Shown: one piece after another, positions 9,089 through 17,766 of the stretch | Position numbering within the stretch: position 1 is the stretch's first letter | How the letters are laid out: every line of letters starts with the position of its first letter | NCBI RefSeq assembly: GCF_002042965.1 | Contig: NZ_MZNT01000003.1 | Span: forward strand, 372,001 to 436,000 | Length of the DNA stretch: 64,000 bases | Reading direction: 5' to 3' | DNA from: Paenibacillus sp. 32352 | GTDB lineage: Bacteria; Bacillota; Bacilli; Paenibacillales; NBRC-103111 | The notes under the pieces: generated by a model | Seen by the model: the letters and a program-made list of their open reading frames with translations, nothing else | What the model was told of the DNA's origin: nothing | Database searches by the model: none | Position numbers and translations under genes: made by a program

Positions 9089-9458
9089 TCCTACTCTATC
9101 ATAAGAAGCCTTGGCATAAGCCTTGGCTTTTTTTGCTGTGTACATTTTTTTCACCACATAGGAAACTTAAGTTCACCGAAGGCAATGGAAGGGAACGTGT
9201 TTCCTATTGGCGACAAAAATAACCGCTAACCGCGATCGCACAACTTCGAAACTACTTCGATAAACATTTTTTTCACAATTTCTAAACAGCAATAGACGAA
9301 AATTTCCTTAATATAGTATATTAGTAGTAGTGCTAGAAGGTATATAGCAGCAAAACTAAATCATACGAAAAAAGAGTGTATTAAATATAAAGCTGTCATT
9401 AAAATAATGCTGATTTTCCTAACACTTTTTTAACAGTTTGTTTATAGGAGGCCCGTGG
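9089..9458. other. 370-bp intergenic region, no gene seen
   Basis: The first 50 bp hold two direct copies of AGCCTTGGC followed by T7, which may act as a weak terminator although the arms pair poorly. The rest is AT-rich with no convincing open frame. I see no well-spaced sigma-A promoter, although the response regulator downstream must be transcribed from here. Confidence 0.5.
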
Positions 9459-10178
9459 ATGTACAAGGTTTTGGTTATTGAAGACGATCCAATGGTCGGC
9501 GAAATGTCGACGATGTATTTATCCGAAGAAGGGTACTCCGTAGAAAGAGCGGAGAGCGGCAAGGAAGGTTTGCTCTTTCTAGAACGGTTTCTTCCTGATC
9601 TTGTCATATTGGATATCATGCTTCCGGACATCAGCGGCATCGAGCTGTGCCTGGAGGTGCGCAAGGTATCCACCGTACCTATATTGGCCGTATCCATGAA
9701 AACGGAGGTTTTGGATCGGGTAGACGCCCTGGTGGCGGGAGCGGACGACTATTTATGCAAGCCGTTCAGCATGAGGGAACTGACCGCCAGGGTAGCGGCA
9801 TTAATCCGGCGCTCTCATATGCAGTATCATCAGCCGGATATGGACACGGTTCATGCGATTGCAGCAGGGGCGGTGTATGAGGACGGGGAGCCGGTAACGA
9901 TGGATCATGAGCGCAGAGCAATCTATGTGAACGGCGCCTTTGTCGAGACGACCTATTCCGAATTTGAGATCATGAAGCTTTTTGTTGCGAACAAGGAAAA
10001 GGTATTCAGCAGGGATGAGCTGATCAATGCTTTAAGAGGGATTGATTCCTTTGTGAACGACCGCTCTATCGACGTACACATTGCCAACTTGCGTAAAAAA
10101 ATTGAGCAGGACCCGAAGGAGCCCAAATTGATCAAGACCGTGTGGGGGATCGGGTATAAGTATATGGGCAACTCTTAA
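9459..10178 (+). CDS. OmpR/PhoB-family response regulator
   Basis: 240 residues from ATG 9459, which has an AGGAGG 7 bp upstream (9446-9451); an upstream in-frame TTG at 9438 lies before that site and is rejected. The receiver domain shows the acidic pair 'EDD' (residues 9-10), the phosphoacceptor Asp52 in 'LVILDIMLPD', and the Lys of 'CKPFS'. The C-terminal winged helix has 'FSRDELINALRG' and 'RSIDVHIANLRKKIE ... WGIGYKY', typical of OmpR DNA-binding domains. It is 53 bp upstream of a large hybrid histidine kinase, its probable partner, receiving phosphate from that protein's HPt domain. Confidence 0.92.
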   Translation: MYKVLVIEDDPMVGEMSTMYLSEEGYSVERAESGKEGLLFLERFLPDLVILDIMLPDISGIELCLEVRKVSTVPILAVSMKTEVLDRVDALVAGADDYLCKPFSMRELTARVAALIRRSHMQYHQPDMDTVHAIAAGAVYEDGEPVTMDHERRAIYVNGAFVETTYSEFEIMKLFVANKEKVFSRDELINALRGIDSFVNDRSIDVHIANLRKKIEQDPKEPKLIKTVWGIGYKYMGNS

Positions 10179-10231
10179 GGAACCTCCTTAGGGGTTTTTG
10201 TTTTACATTCTATCCGGCAAAAGGAGCGCTC

Positions 10232-13200
10232 ATGAGACGTTTATCGATTCGAAACAAAATGATGATTCTTGTTTCCATAATAACAAGTATCTCTTTATTA
10301 TTCATAGGGATCAGCAGCTACAGAACCGCAAAGCAGCAAATTGTGAACGCGCTTCAGCAAAATGCCACGGCCAAGGTGCTGTCCCGGTCCTATAATTTGT
10401 CTGCCTGGATCGAAACCAAGCTGGCGGAAGTCGAGGTAATGAGCAGAACGAATCAAATACGGGATGGAAGCCCGTCAGAACGAATGGATTATTTACGAAA
10501 GGAAGTCGAGCGGTCGAAGGGCGTGTTTTACGATCTTGGCTTTGCCGGGCTCGACGGTTCGCTGACCTTAACTTCGGGAGAGGTGATGAACATAAGCTCT
10601 ACCTCAACCTTCCAGAAGGTGATCCAGGGGAGCAGCGCAGTATCGGATGTATTTCGGGGATCCCCGCCGGGCGGCGGTATGATGTTTACGCTTCAAGTAC
10701 CGGTCTACGGGGATGACGAACAGATGATAGGTATCTTGAGTGCCCTAATGTCGGTGGAATCTTCCCTTAAGCTTCATACCGACTTTAGAGTCGGGAGTGC
10801 GGATACGATCATGATGTTTACCCGGGATGGAACGATTATTTATCATCCGGACGCCTGGATGCAGGGATATGCCAATATTAGACATGCCGACTCCCCTTTG
10901 AAGGAAATCATGAGCGAGATACTGACCAACGAATACGGTTATTCTGAGACGGTTAAAGGCACGGAGGAGCAGCTGATCTTTTATTCCTCCATCTTGGGCA
11001 CGCCCTGGCACATGGTGCTTCAGGTCCCCATTCAGGAATTTGAGAAACCGCTTAATGCGCTGCTGGTCAAAACGGTGCTCACCATTATGGTGTTGGAGAT
11101 TGTCATGCTGTGGCTCATTACCGTGCTGTTCAATCGCGAAATAACGCGGATCAGAGAAATTACTTCCGTCACGGCCAAGGCCGCCGAAGGGCAATTTGAT
11201 ATTCCTCCTATCGAGATCGACAATGAGGATGAAATCAGCACTCTGGCCCGGTCGGTCAACGGGATGATGGTCCAGCTGAAGGGCATGTTCGAACGACTGG
11301 AGGCTATTATTAATCAGAATGATTTTGCTATCATCTCGTTGGATTCAAATTATAAAATTAACTATTTCAGCAAATCGGCCGAGAAGCTGCTGGGTTATAC
11401 GGCGGAAGAGGTTCTGAACAAAGAAACCCCTCTATTGTTTCATGATCCGGAGCAGATCAAGGAGCTGTCCGTGCAGCTGACGAAACGACTCGGACGGCCC
11501 GTGCCCCCTGACCTCTCGGTGTTTAGAGAGCTAAGAAATATACAATTTTCCTATGACCGGGATTGGTATTTTATCCGCAAGGACGGCTCCCGTGTCGCCG
11601 TATCTCATAACTCTAACGGAGTCAGGGACCGTGAAGGGCGTTTTATCGGTGTTGTCGCGATTTCCCGGGATATAACCGAACAGGTCCGGATGCGGGAGGA
11701 GCTCTTGCAGGCAAAGCTGGCGGCGGAGGAAGCGGATTCGGCCAAAGGCGCGTTTCTCGCCCGGATGAGCCACGAAATTCGAACCCCGCTCAACGGAATT
11801 ATCGGGCTGTCCCAGCTGATGCAAAAAACGGAATTGAATGATATTCAGAACGATTATTTGCGAAATATAACCAACTCGGCTCAAACTCTGCTGCGGATCA
11901 TTAATGATATCCTGGATTTTTCCAAAATGGAGGCAGGAAAATTCGAGCTGGATCAAACCATTTTTCACCCGGAAGACTGCATTCAGAAGCTGTCGGAGAC
12001 GATAAGCGTGTTTCTGGGCGGCAAAGAGCAGTTTGAGCTGATTATGGAAACACCGGAGCGAATGCCTAACGGACTCATAGGCGACCCGCTTCGCCTGGAG
12101 CAGGTGCTGCTGAATTTATGCAGCAACGCCGTAAAATTTACTCCCAGAGGCCACGTTACGGTACGCATTGAGATCCTGGAGGAGCTTCCGGATTCGGTGC
12201 AGTTGAGATTTAGTGTGAATGATACCGGTATTGGCATCACTAAGGAGCAGCTCGACCATTTGTTTGAGCCCTTTACTCAGGCGGACGGGTCTACCAGTCG
12301 AAAATATGGCGGAACGGGCCTCGGCCTGGTTATATCCAGCTATTTAATCGAGAAAATGGGAGGAACGCTGGAGGTGGATAGCGAATTCGGCGTCGGAAGC
12401 TCGTTCCATTTTACAGTGCGTTTCAAACGATCCAAGCAGTCCGGTATGGCCCAATACAGACTTGCCCATGCCGGGGAGCCAGTAGTATGGGTTGTCGAGG
12501 ACAGCCCGGCCATGCGGGAGCATATGTGCGGCATGCTTCTATCCTTCGGTATGAAGCCTTATTTCATTCCTTCATGGAAGGAAGCGTATGCGAGACTGCA
12601 GCGGGACAACCCGCAGGAAACTGGATGCCATATTGCTATTATGGATATGGAGATGCCGGATATGTACGGGCAGGAGACATGGAGAGGTTTTCACAAGGCA
12701 GCTTCGGATGCAGGGATCATTACCTTAGCCATGACGACCGTATTCGGCAGGGAAGAGATGCTGGGGATGCCGGAAGAGGATCGGCCTGACGGGATTATTT
12801 TGAAGCCGTTCACCCGGCCGGAGCTGTTCCGAACCCTGGAGGCGTCGTTGACCCGCTTTGCTGCCACTGTCGATCATCAGGAGGCAACGTTAGGGCCATT
12901 GGAGCACAAGCCGCTATTGCCCAAAGCGAAGCGAATCTTGTTGGTGGAAGACCATGAGATTAATCAGCAGGTCGCCTGCGAGATGCTGCAGCAGCATGGT
13001 TATGTGGTGGAAATTGCCGGCAACGGAAAGGAAGCTATGATCAAGCTTGAGGAATCCGACTGGGACCTTGTACTGATGGATATTCATATGCCGGAGATGG
13101 ATGGCTGCGAAACGACGGAGATGATTCGCCGCAGCCCCCGTTATGATCACATTCCGATTATTGCAATGACAGCCAACGTCATGCGGAATGACCATGAGCA

Positions 13201-13711
13201 CTATGTTCGGCTTGGAATGAACGATATTATTACGAAGCCGCTTGAACCCGAGGCCATGTTTGCAACGCTTCGCAAATGGCTCAGAGAGTCCGGCCGGCCT
13301 TCAGAGCGCCGTCCTTATTCCGGTCAGGAGGCGGAATCCGCCTTACCTAGCGTGGAAGGAATTGACGTGAGAAAAGTCATCAACCGGTTGAACGGCAAGC
13401 TTTCTATATTTATACAGATGTTAAAAACGTTCGAGCGGGATTATGTCGATTTTCATACCCAGTTTCAGCAGGCGGTGGAACAGGGTAGAGACAACGAAGC
13501 GCTGCGGCTTGTTCATACGCTCAAAGGGGCTGCGGGCAATCTTGCCGCAGGGCAGTTGGAGACTGCCGCAGGCAGGCTGGAAACCGTGCTGCTGGCAACA
13601 GGCGATGTTGATCCTCTATCGCTTAAGAAGGCTATGGAGGAGGTCGAGAGCAGCTTGAAGCAGTTGCTTGTCTCCGTTCATTCAACGCTTCATTCTCCTG
13701 ATGGCCCTTAG
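10232..13711 (+). CDS. Hybrid sensor histidine kinase (Cache-HAMP-PAS-HK-REC-REC-HPt)
   Basis: 1159 residues. Domain order: TM helix (~12-32), extracellular dCache-like sensor (~45-270), second TM helix (~280-304), HAMP (~305-360), PAS (~362-490, 'INYFSKSAEKLLGYTAEEV'), HisKA with His514 in 'MSHEIRTPLNG', HATPase_c (N box 'NLCSNAVKF', G boxes 'DTGIGI' and 'GGTGLGL'), receiver 1 with Asp805 ('IMDMEMPD'), receiver 2 with Asp950 ('LVLMDIHMPEMDG') and a C-terminal HPt with His1095 ('VHTLKGAAGNL'). This allows an internal multistep phosphorelay ending at the OmpR regulator upstream. The Cache domain suggests an extracellular small-molecule ligand. Receiver 1 is the more divergent and may be regulatory only. 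Confidence 0.93.
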   Translation: MRRLSIRNKMMILVSIITSISLLFIGISSYRTAKQQIVNALQQNATAKVLSRSYNLSAWIETKLAEVEVMSRTNQIRDGSPSERMDYLRKEVERSKGVFYDLGFAGLDGSLTLTSGEVMNISSTSTFQKVIQGSSAVSDVFRGSPPGGGMMFTLQVPVYGDDEQMIGILSALMSVESSLKLHTDFRVGSADTIMMFTRDGTIIYHPDAWMQGYANIRHADSPLKEIMSEILTNEYGYSETVKGTEEQLIFYSSILGTPWHMVLQVPIQEFEKPLNALLVKTVLTIMVLEIVMLWLITVLFNREITRIREITSVTAKAAEGQFDIPPIEIDNEDEISTLARSVNGMMVQLKGMFERLEAIINQNDFAIISLDSNYKINYFSKSAEKLLGYTAEEVLNKETPLLFHDPEQIKELSVQLTKRLGRPVPPDLSVFRELRNIQFSYDRDWYFIRKDGSRVAVSHNSNGVRDREGRFIGVVAISRDITEQVRMREELLQAKLAAEEADSAKGAFLARMSHEIRTPLNGIIGLSQLMQKTELNDIQNDYLRNITNSAQTLLRIINDILDFSKMEAGKFELDQTIFHPEDCIQKLSETISVFLGGKEQFELIMETPERMPNGLIGDPLRLEQVLLNLCSNAVKFTPRGHVTVRIEILEELPDSVQLRFSVNDTGIGITKEQLDHLFEPFTQADGSTSRKYGGTGLGLVISSYLIEKMGGTLEVDSEFGVGSSFHFTVRFKRSKQSGMAQYRLAHAGEPVVWVVEDSPAMREHMCGMLLSFGMKPYFIPSWKEAYARLQRDNPQETGCHIAIMDMEMPDMYGQETWRGFHKAASDAGIITLAMTTVFGREEMLGMPEEDRPDGIILKPFTRPELFRTLEASLTRFAATVDHQEATLGPLEHKPLLPKAKRILLVEDHEINQQVACEMLQQHGYVVEIAGNGKEAMIKLEESDWDLVLMDIHMPEMDGCETTEMIRRSPRYDHIPIIAMTANVMRNDHEHYVRLGMNDIITKPLEPEAMFATLRKWLRESGRPSERRPYSGQEAESALPSVEGIDVRKVINRLNGKLSIFIQMLKTFERDYVDFHTQFQQAVEQGRDNEALRLVHTLKGAAGNLAAGQLETAAGRLETVLLATGDVDPLSLKKAMEEVESSLKQLLVSVHSTLHSPDGP

Positions 13712-13738
13712 CGTGACTTTCCTTACTCTTAGTTCACT

Positions 13739-13765
13739 CTTAGCCTCTACTTTGTAGGGGCTAAG
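13739..13765 (+). terminator. Hairpin after hybrid kinase gene
   Basis: A 12-bp stem (one G-T pair) with a TTT loop begins 28 bp after the kinase stop codon. It lacks a long T run, so it may be an RNA-stabilising or weak terminator hairpin. Confidence 0.5.
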
Positions 13766-13809
13766 GGTGTTGAGAGACCTATTCATCTAGAAAAAAGCGA
13801 AAGGTAATA

Positions 13810-13929
13810 GGTGGGGTATCCCTTGGAGGAGCGGTAGCGTCCGCCTTTGTTCTCGGAAAATACCCGGCGTAGAGCGAATTTAATCAAAATTTTCCGAGAA
13901 CAACAGTGGCCGGAGGGGGATACCCCACC
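13810..13929. repeat. Nested inverted-repeat element, ~120 bp
   Basis: Outer arms of 13 bp (GGTGGGGTATCCC at 13810-13822, complement at 13917-13929) and inner arms of 15 bp (TTGTTCTCGGAAAAT at 13847-13861, complement at 13889-13903) are both perfect. A GCGG...CCGC hairpin sits between the left arms, and 'TGGCCGGAGG' on the right side. As RNA it would fold into a long branched rod; as DNA it resembles a palindromic mobile or regulatory repeat unit. No open frame is inside. Confidence 0.75.
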
Positions 13930-13970
13930 GGGGTACCGGTGCTATTTTCCATTGTCGCAGGTTTCTTAAC

Positions 13971-13999
13971 AAAAGCCTCTACTCCGTAGAGGCTTTTTT
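13971..13999 (+). terminator. Rho-independent terminator
   Basis: A perfect 12-bp stem (AAAAGCCTCTAC and complement) with a TCC loop and T-rich tail. It closes the kinase transcript after the nested repeat; the A/T base also makes it usable from the opposite side. Confidence 0.85.
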
Positions 14000-14062
14000 C
14001 CAAGGGCATCCGCCTTTTTTGGGAATCCAAGATAAGCGTCCATTAGGTGATAAAGGCTAACG

Positions 14063-14071
14063 CATATGTTA
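14063..14071 (+). promoter_or_regulatory. Possible sigma-K-type -10 (CATATGTTA)
   Basis: The sequence matches the CATAnnnTA form known for sigma-K -10 elements, 75 bp before the glycosyltransferase start. I do not see an AC at the expected -35 distance, so this is weak. The same CGCATATGTTAT string recurs at 23043-23054 on the other strand ahead of another island operon. Confidence 0.3.
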
Positions 14072-14145
14072 TCACTAGGTATTTCCGCAATAAGCTCCTG
14101 CTATGCTCTTTGAAATAAGCAGTGGCAGAAGAGAGGAACATTGTG

Positions 14146-15306
14146 ATGAGAATATTAATATGGAGCTCTATGGTTTCCGTTGGCGGGGGCTGCAGGCTGC
14201 TGGCCAATCTGGTTACCGCAATCGCGCGACAGCCGAATATTCAATTGGTTCGGGTTGTGATCTCCGCGCAAACCGGGTTCAAGGATCGCATCCAGATGAG
14301 GGAATATAACAATATTGAAATTTATTATGAGGAACAGGATATTCGCAGCGATCCGAACCATCCATATTTGCGGGATTGCCATGTTGTCTATGCGTTTTGG
14401 CCCCACGGTCCGCAGTTTGTCGACGTCAAGAAGCCTGTGGTTTGTACGTTTCATGATGCCACGATTTTGGATTTTGCTCCCCCGTTCGTCGGGGGCTCCG
14501 TCATTAGAGCCCATTGGCAGCAATATGCCGTTTGGTTCGAGCGCAGTGCCAAAGTCGTTGTCCCTTCAGAGCATGTAAAGTCCAGAATCATAGCTCATTT
14601 CGGAGAAAGATGCCGGTCGGCCGCCATTATCCGTCATGCCATTTTGCCGATGAAGCCTACTGTAGATCCGGCCTTGAATGCATCTCTGGCAACGATGCTG
14701 CCCTTTCCTTACTTTGTCTACCCGGCTAACACATCCCCGCATAAAAACCACTATAACTTGCTGCTAGGATACAATGGATGGGCCCATAGGCATCAGCATC
14801 CTTTAGTATTGTTCGGATATGGTACGGAGAAGCTTGGAATGACGCCGCCCAATTGGCCTGACGCTCCTTATCAATCAACACTTATATCCCTCATCCACAG
14901 ACTCGGTTTGAAGCCGCTAAAAGACATCTATCCGCTGGGGCTAGTGCCCGATTCCTATGTCGCCCCTGTAATTAAAAATGCATATGCCCTCATTATGCCA
15001 AGCCTTTCGGAGGGAGGGGGAAGCTATCCGGTAGAAGAAGCACTAACTTTGGGAGTGCCAGTCCTATGCTCGGATATCCCGGTGATGCGGGAGCACTTAT
15101 CCAACCGGAGCGCGGATGTCGTATGGTTTGATCCGGAGTCGCCCGATTCCATTACCAGAGCGTTCGAGCATCTGGCAGACCACTATGATCACTATAAGAA
15201 TTCGGCAATAGCAGGGATGAACGATCCATCCGCATCCTGGGACGATATAGCCAAACAGTATATCGCCGTATTTTATGATGCGTTCAAATCCTATTATTCC
15301 GCATAA
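14146..15306 (+). CDS. Glycosyltransferase family 4 (left bracket paralogue)
   Basis: 386 residues from ATG 14146, which has GAGAGGA 8 bp upstream; the GTG at 14122 is less likely. N-terminal Rossmann half starts 'MRILIWSSMVSVGGGCRLL', with 'VPSEHVKSRIIAHFG' in the middle and the GT4 donor-binding region 'NTSPHKNHYNLL' and 'MPSLSEGGGSYPVEEAL' (E-x7-E motif) near the C-terminus. GT4 enzymes transfer sugars from nucleotide donors with retention of configuration in the cytoplasm. It is a clear paralogue of the minus-strand gene at 36366-37529: long stretches such as 'NAYALIMPSLSEGGGSYPVEEAL' region and the ending 'SWDDIA' agree. The pair brackets the whole surface-glycan island. Acceptor unknown. 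Confidence 0.88.
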   Translation: MRILIWSSMVSVGGGCRLLANLVTAIARQPNIQLVRVVISAQTGFKDRIQMREYNNIEIYYEEQDIRSDPNHPYLRDCHVVYAFWPHGPQFVDVKKPVVCTFHDATILDFAPPFVGGSVIRAHWQQYAVWFERSAKVVVPSEHVKSRIIAHFGERCRSAAIIRHAILPMKPTVDPALNASLATMLPFPYFVYPANTSPHKNHYNLLLGYNGWAHRHQHPLVLFGYGTEKLGMTPPNWPDAPYQSTLISLIHRLGLKPLKDIYPLGLVPDSYVAPVIKNAYALIMPSLSEGGGSYPVEEALTLGVPVLCSDIPVMREHLSNRSADVVWFDPESPDSITRAFEHLADHYDHYKNSAIAGMNDPSASWDDIAKQYIAVFYDAFKSYYSA

Positions 15307-15346
15307 TGAATCATTCCATTTGCAATCCATAGGAGGGGAGAACATC

Positions 15347-15595
15347 ATGCGAAAACAAAAAACGCGCGTAATCAAAAAGCAGGTAAAGAAGCGGATAAGG
15401 AAAGCGGTGGCGAGACCTCGAGTGAAAAGGAAAGTGAAACGCCCCGCTCCTGCTGCCAGGAGGAAAAGGCATAGGCCCGTAAGAAAGGTTCCGTTAAAAA
15501 AGACATACCGTCAGGCGTACAATGAGGCATTTGACCAAAAGTACAACGAGGGGTTTAACACCGGTTTTGCCCAAGGTCTTAAAGAGGGGCAATAA
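15347..15595 (+). CDS. Small, very basic protein with glycine-periodic C-terminal tract
   Basis: 82 residues from ATG 15347, with AGGAGGGGAG 6 bp upstream; the earlier in-frame ATG would overlap the preceding gene. Residues 1-53 are Lys/Arg-rich with Pro and Ala ('RKVKRPAPAARRKRHRPVRK') and resemble nothing enzymatic. The last 29 residues are 'YRQAYNEAFDQ' then 'YNEGFNTGFAQGLKEGQ', with aromatic-Gly pairs every four residues. The same architecture, basic stretch then G-x3-G tract, begins several glycosyltransferases in this island. This could be a stand-alone version of that tag, a DNA/polyanion-binding spore protein, or a scaffold. Not a named family that I know. Confidence 0.7.
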   Translation: MRKQKTRVIKKQVKKRIRKAVARPRVKRKVKRPAPAARRKRHRPVRKVPLKKTYRQAYNEAFDQKYNEGFNTGFAQGLKEGQ

Positions 15596-15821
15596 AACCG
15601 AATTGGAGATGGCGGGAATAACTTAGGAATGGAAGAGGGCGGCTAAGGTAATTTGTACATTAACACAGGGACATGCGACGTTACGCAGTAGTTGCCTATG
15701 TAATATATTGTACTTAACCGACACGCATCACGCATCCATTCTAAAGTTGGAAACACGTTATAAGCTTTGAGTTTTGCTTAGGGCGGCAGGAAGCCCTGAC
15801 TTGGAGAAGGAAGCTGAAGTT

Positions 15822-16655
15822 ATGAGAATATTGGTCATTGGCGGTGAAGAGATCGCTGGCCGCGTTCTGGTTCCTTATTTGTACAAACAGACCTCATATG
15901 AAGTTTATTATACAACCAAGCTCAAGGGGCGGGAGCGGAAGGGGCTGTTTTTGGACCCGACGGATGAAGTTATGGTTGAAAAATTAGTGGACATCGTAGC
16001 CCCGGACGTTATCGTGAATGGAACGAGTATTATCAATGACATGGCCCGATTGCATGAGATTACCGCGTACCGGGTGAACGGCCTGCTGCCTCATCAGCTA
16101 GCCAAGCTGGCAAAGGAGCGAACCATTCGCTTGATTCATTTGAGCACCGACGGTGTATTCTCGGGAACCAGAGGGGATTACGAGGAAAGGCACGTTCCTG
16201 AGGGAACCTCCGTGTATGCCAAAACCAAGGCGTTAGGTGAAATTCGTGATTCCTCCCATCTGACGATTCGGGTATCTCTCATTGGACCGGAGGGCGGAAA
16301 CGGGATCGGTCTTCTTGACTGGTTTTTACGGCAAAAGGAAGTCCGAGGGTTCGTCAATGTGCCATGGAACGGGATAACCTCGCTGGAGCTAGCCAAATTC
16401 ATTCATTTTGTCGTGGAGCATGGACGGCGATTGAATGGGATTCTTCATCTGACGGCCCCGGAGAAGATCAGCAAATATGATTTGCTGTTATCCATCAAGC
16501 GTTTGTTCGGCCGATCGGACATCCGGATACAGCCTAACGATGCAGTGGAATTGGACCGGACGCTCAGAAGCACGCGCCGGGACGTCGGTTATCAAGTGGC
16601 GCCATACTCGGTTATGTTGACGGAGCTGCGAGATTGGATGCGGAGCGGGGGGTAA
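15822..16655 (+). CDS. NAD(P)-dependent sugar-nucleotide reductase, RmlD-like
   Basis: 277 residues from ATG 15822 (GGAGAAGGAAG upstream; the TTG at 15774 is unlikely). Extended SDR fold: a glycine motif 'VIGGEEIAGRVL' (degenerate compared with GxxGxxG), 'STDGVFSG' and the catalytic pair 'YAKTK'. The closest pattern is dTDP-4-dehydrorhamnose reductase, but a true RmlD is present at 31428, so this one probably reduces another keto-sugar, for instance a GDP-4-keto-6-deoxymannose made by the dehydratase two genes on. It opens the manC-dehydratase segment, 83 bp before manC. Family firm, substrate inferred. Confidence 0.8.
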   Translation: MRILVIGGEEIAGRVLVPYLYKQTSYEVYYTTKLKGRERKGLFLDPTDEVMVEKLVDIVAPDVIVNGTSIINDMARLHEITAYRVNGLLPHQLAKLAKERTIRLIHLSTDGVFSGTRGDYEERHVPEGTSVYAKTKALGEIRDSSHLTIRVSLIGPEGGNGIGLLDWFLRQKEVRGFVNVPWNGITSLELAKFIHFVVEHGRRLNGILHLTAPEKISKYDLLLSIKRLFGRSDIRIQPNDAVELDRTLRSTRRDVGYQVAPYSVMLTELRDWMRSGG

Positions 16656-16738
16656 GGCTAATGCGCGGGGTTCGGGACCAACCAAACCCGGCGGATGCTT
16701 TACGAAGGAAGTTTTGCTTTTCTAAGGAGGACAGCACA

Positions 16739-17749
16739 ATGAAAATTGTCATTATGGCAGGGGGGCAAGGTACCCGCTTCTGGCCCCGGAGCGTAAAGCG
16801 CAAGCCAAAACAGTTTCTCTCATTAACCTCTGAGGAAACCATGCTGCAGCAATCATATCGCAGATTCGCCCAATGGGTACCGAAAGCCTCCATCTATATA
16901 CTGACGACACGCGAGTACAGCGCAACGGTCAAGGAGCAGCTTCCCGATCTGGACTTGGCCCAGATCCTGCTGGAGCCTGAGCCGAAGGATACAGGACCTT
17001 GCATTGCGCTGTCAGCGCTGCATTTTATGACCAAGGGGGAAAATGAGGTGCTTGTAACAACCCCCTCGGATCAATATATTCCCGATGATAAACGACTATG
17101 GGAAGCGCTGCTTCAAGCCGAAGCCGTTGCCGAGAGCGGTCATTCCATCGTCACCCTGGGGATCGTACCGACGAGGCCGGAAACCGGATACGGCTATATC
17201 GAGACGGAGGAGCCTGATAGCGGGGGAGCCGTACTGGCCAAGGCATTTATTGAAAAGCCTCCGCTGGATAAAGCGGTAAAATTGTTTCAACAAAAAAACA
17301 TGTATTGGAACAGCGGCATCTTTGTTTGGAAGCCTTCGACAATTGCCTATTATATGACCAAATTTCAAAAAGAGATGTGGGGGCTGCTGTCCAGCTGCGG
17401 CGGCGATTGGGAGAAGGTTTATCACCGTCTGCCCAAAATCTCGATCGACTATGCGATCCTGGAAAAGGCAACGACCATCTATACGATCCCTGTCCATTTC
17501 GAGTGGGATGATGTGGGCTCCTGGACTTCGCTGGAGCGTATTTTTGAGAAGGACTCCAAAGGAAATATCGTGATGGGGGACGTCAGCGCCACCTATACGG
17601 AGAACAGCATCATCTACACGGAAGACCATAAAACGGTGGTGATCGGCATCAAGGACGTCATCATAGTGTCTACGCCCGATGGGCTGCTGGTGTGTCATAA
17701 ATCCCAGGAACAGCAAATTAAAGATGTGCTGAAACTACTGGAATACTAA
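16739..17749 (+). CDS. manC: Mannose-1-phosphate guanylyltransferase
   Basis: 337 residues from ATG 16739, which has AAGGAGG 8 bp upstream. The nucleotidyltransferase signature 'GGQGTRFWPRS' is at the N-terminus, with 'TPSDQYI', 'GYGYIETEE', 'FIEKPPL' and 'WNSGIFVW' following as in GDP-mannose pyrophosphorylases. It lacks the C-terminal cupin phosphomannose-isomerase domain, so it is the short monofunctional form. It makes GDP-mannose from mannose-1-phosphate and GTP in the cytoplasm. Only 17 bp separate it from the dehydratase gene, giving a two-step GDP-6-deoxysugar unit. Confidence 0.92.
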   Translation: MKIVIMAGGQGTRFWPRSVKRKPKQFLSLTSEETMLQQSYRRFAQWVPKASIYILTTREYSATVKEQLPDLDLAQILLEPEPKDTGPCIALSALHFMTKGENEVLVTTPSDQYIPDDKRLWEALLQAEAVAESGHSIVTLGIVPTRPETGYGYIETEEPDSGGAVLAKAFIEKPPLDKAVKLFQQKNMYWNSGIFVWKPSTIAYYMTKFQKEMWGLLSSCGGDWEKVYHRLPKISIDYAILEKATTIYTIPVHFEWDDVGSWTSLERIFEKDSKGNIVMGDVSATYTENSIIYTEDHKTVVIGIKDVIIVSTPDGLLVCHKSQEQQIKDVLKLLEY

Positions 17750-17766
17750 AGGAGGACCCTACTTCT

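Noticed and set aside
9105..9135. Possible terminator after the ROK kinase
   Set aside because: The two AGCCTTGGC copies are direct, not inverted, so the stem is weak despite the T7 run.
17096..17716. 206-codon minus-strand open frame
   Set aside because: Antisense to manC, which has full family motifs; composition is that of a shadow frame.
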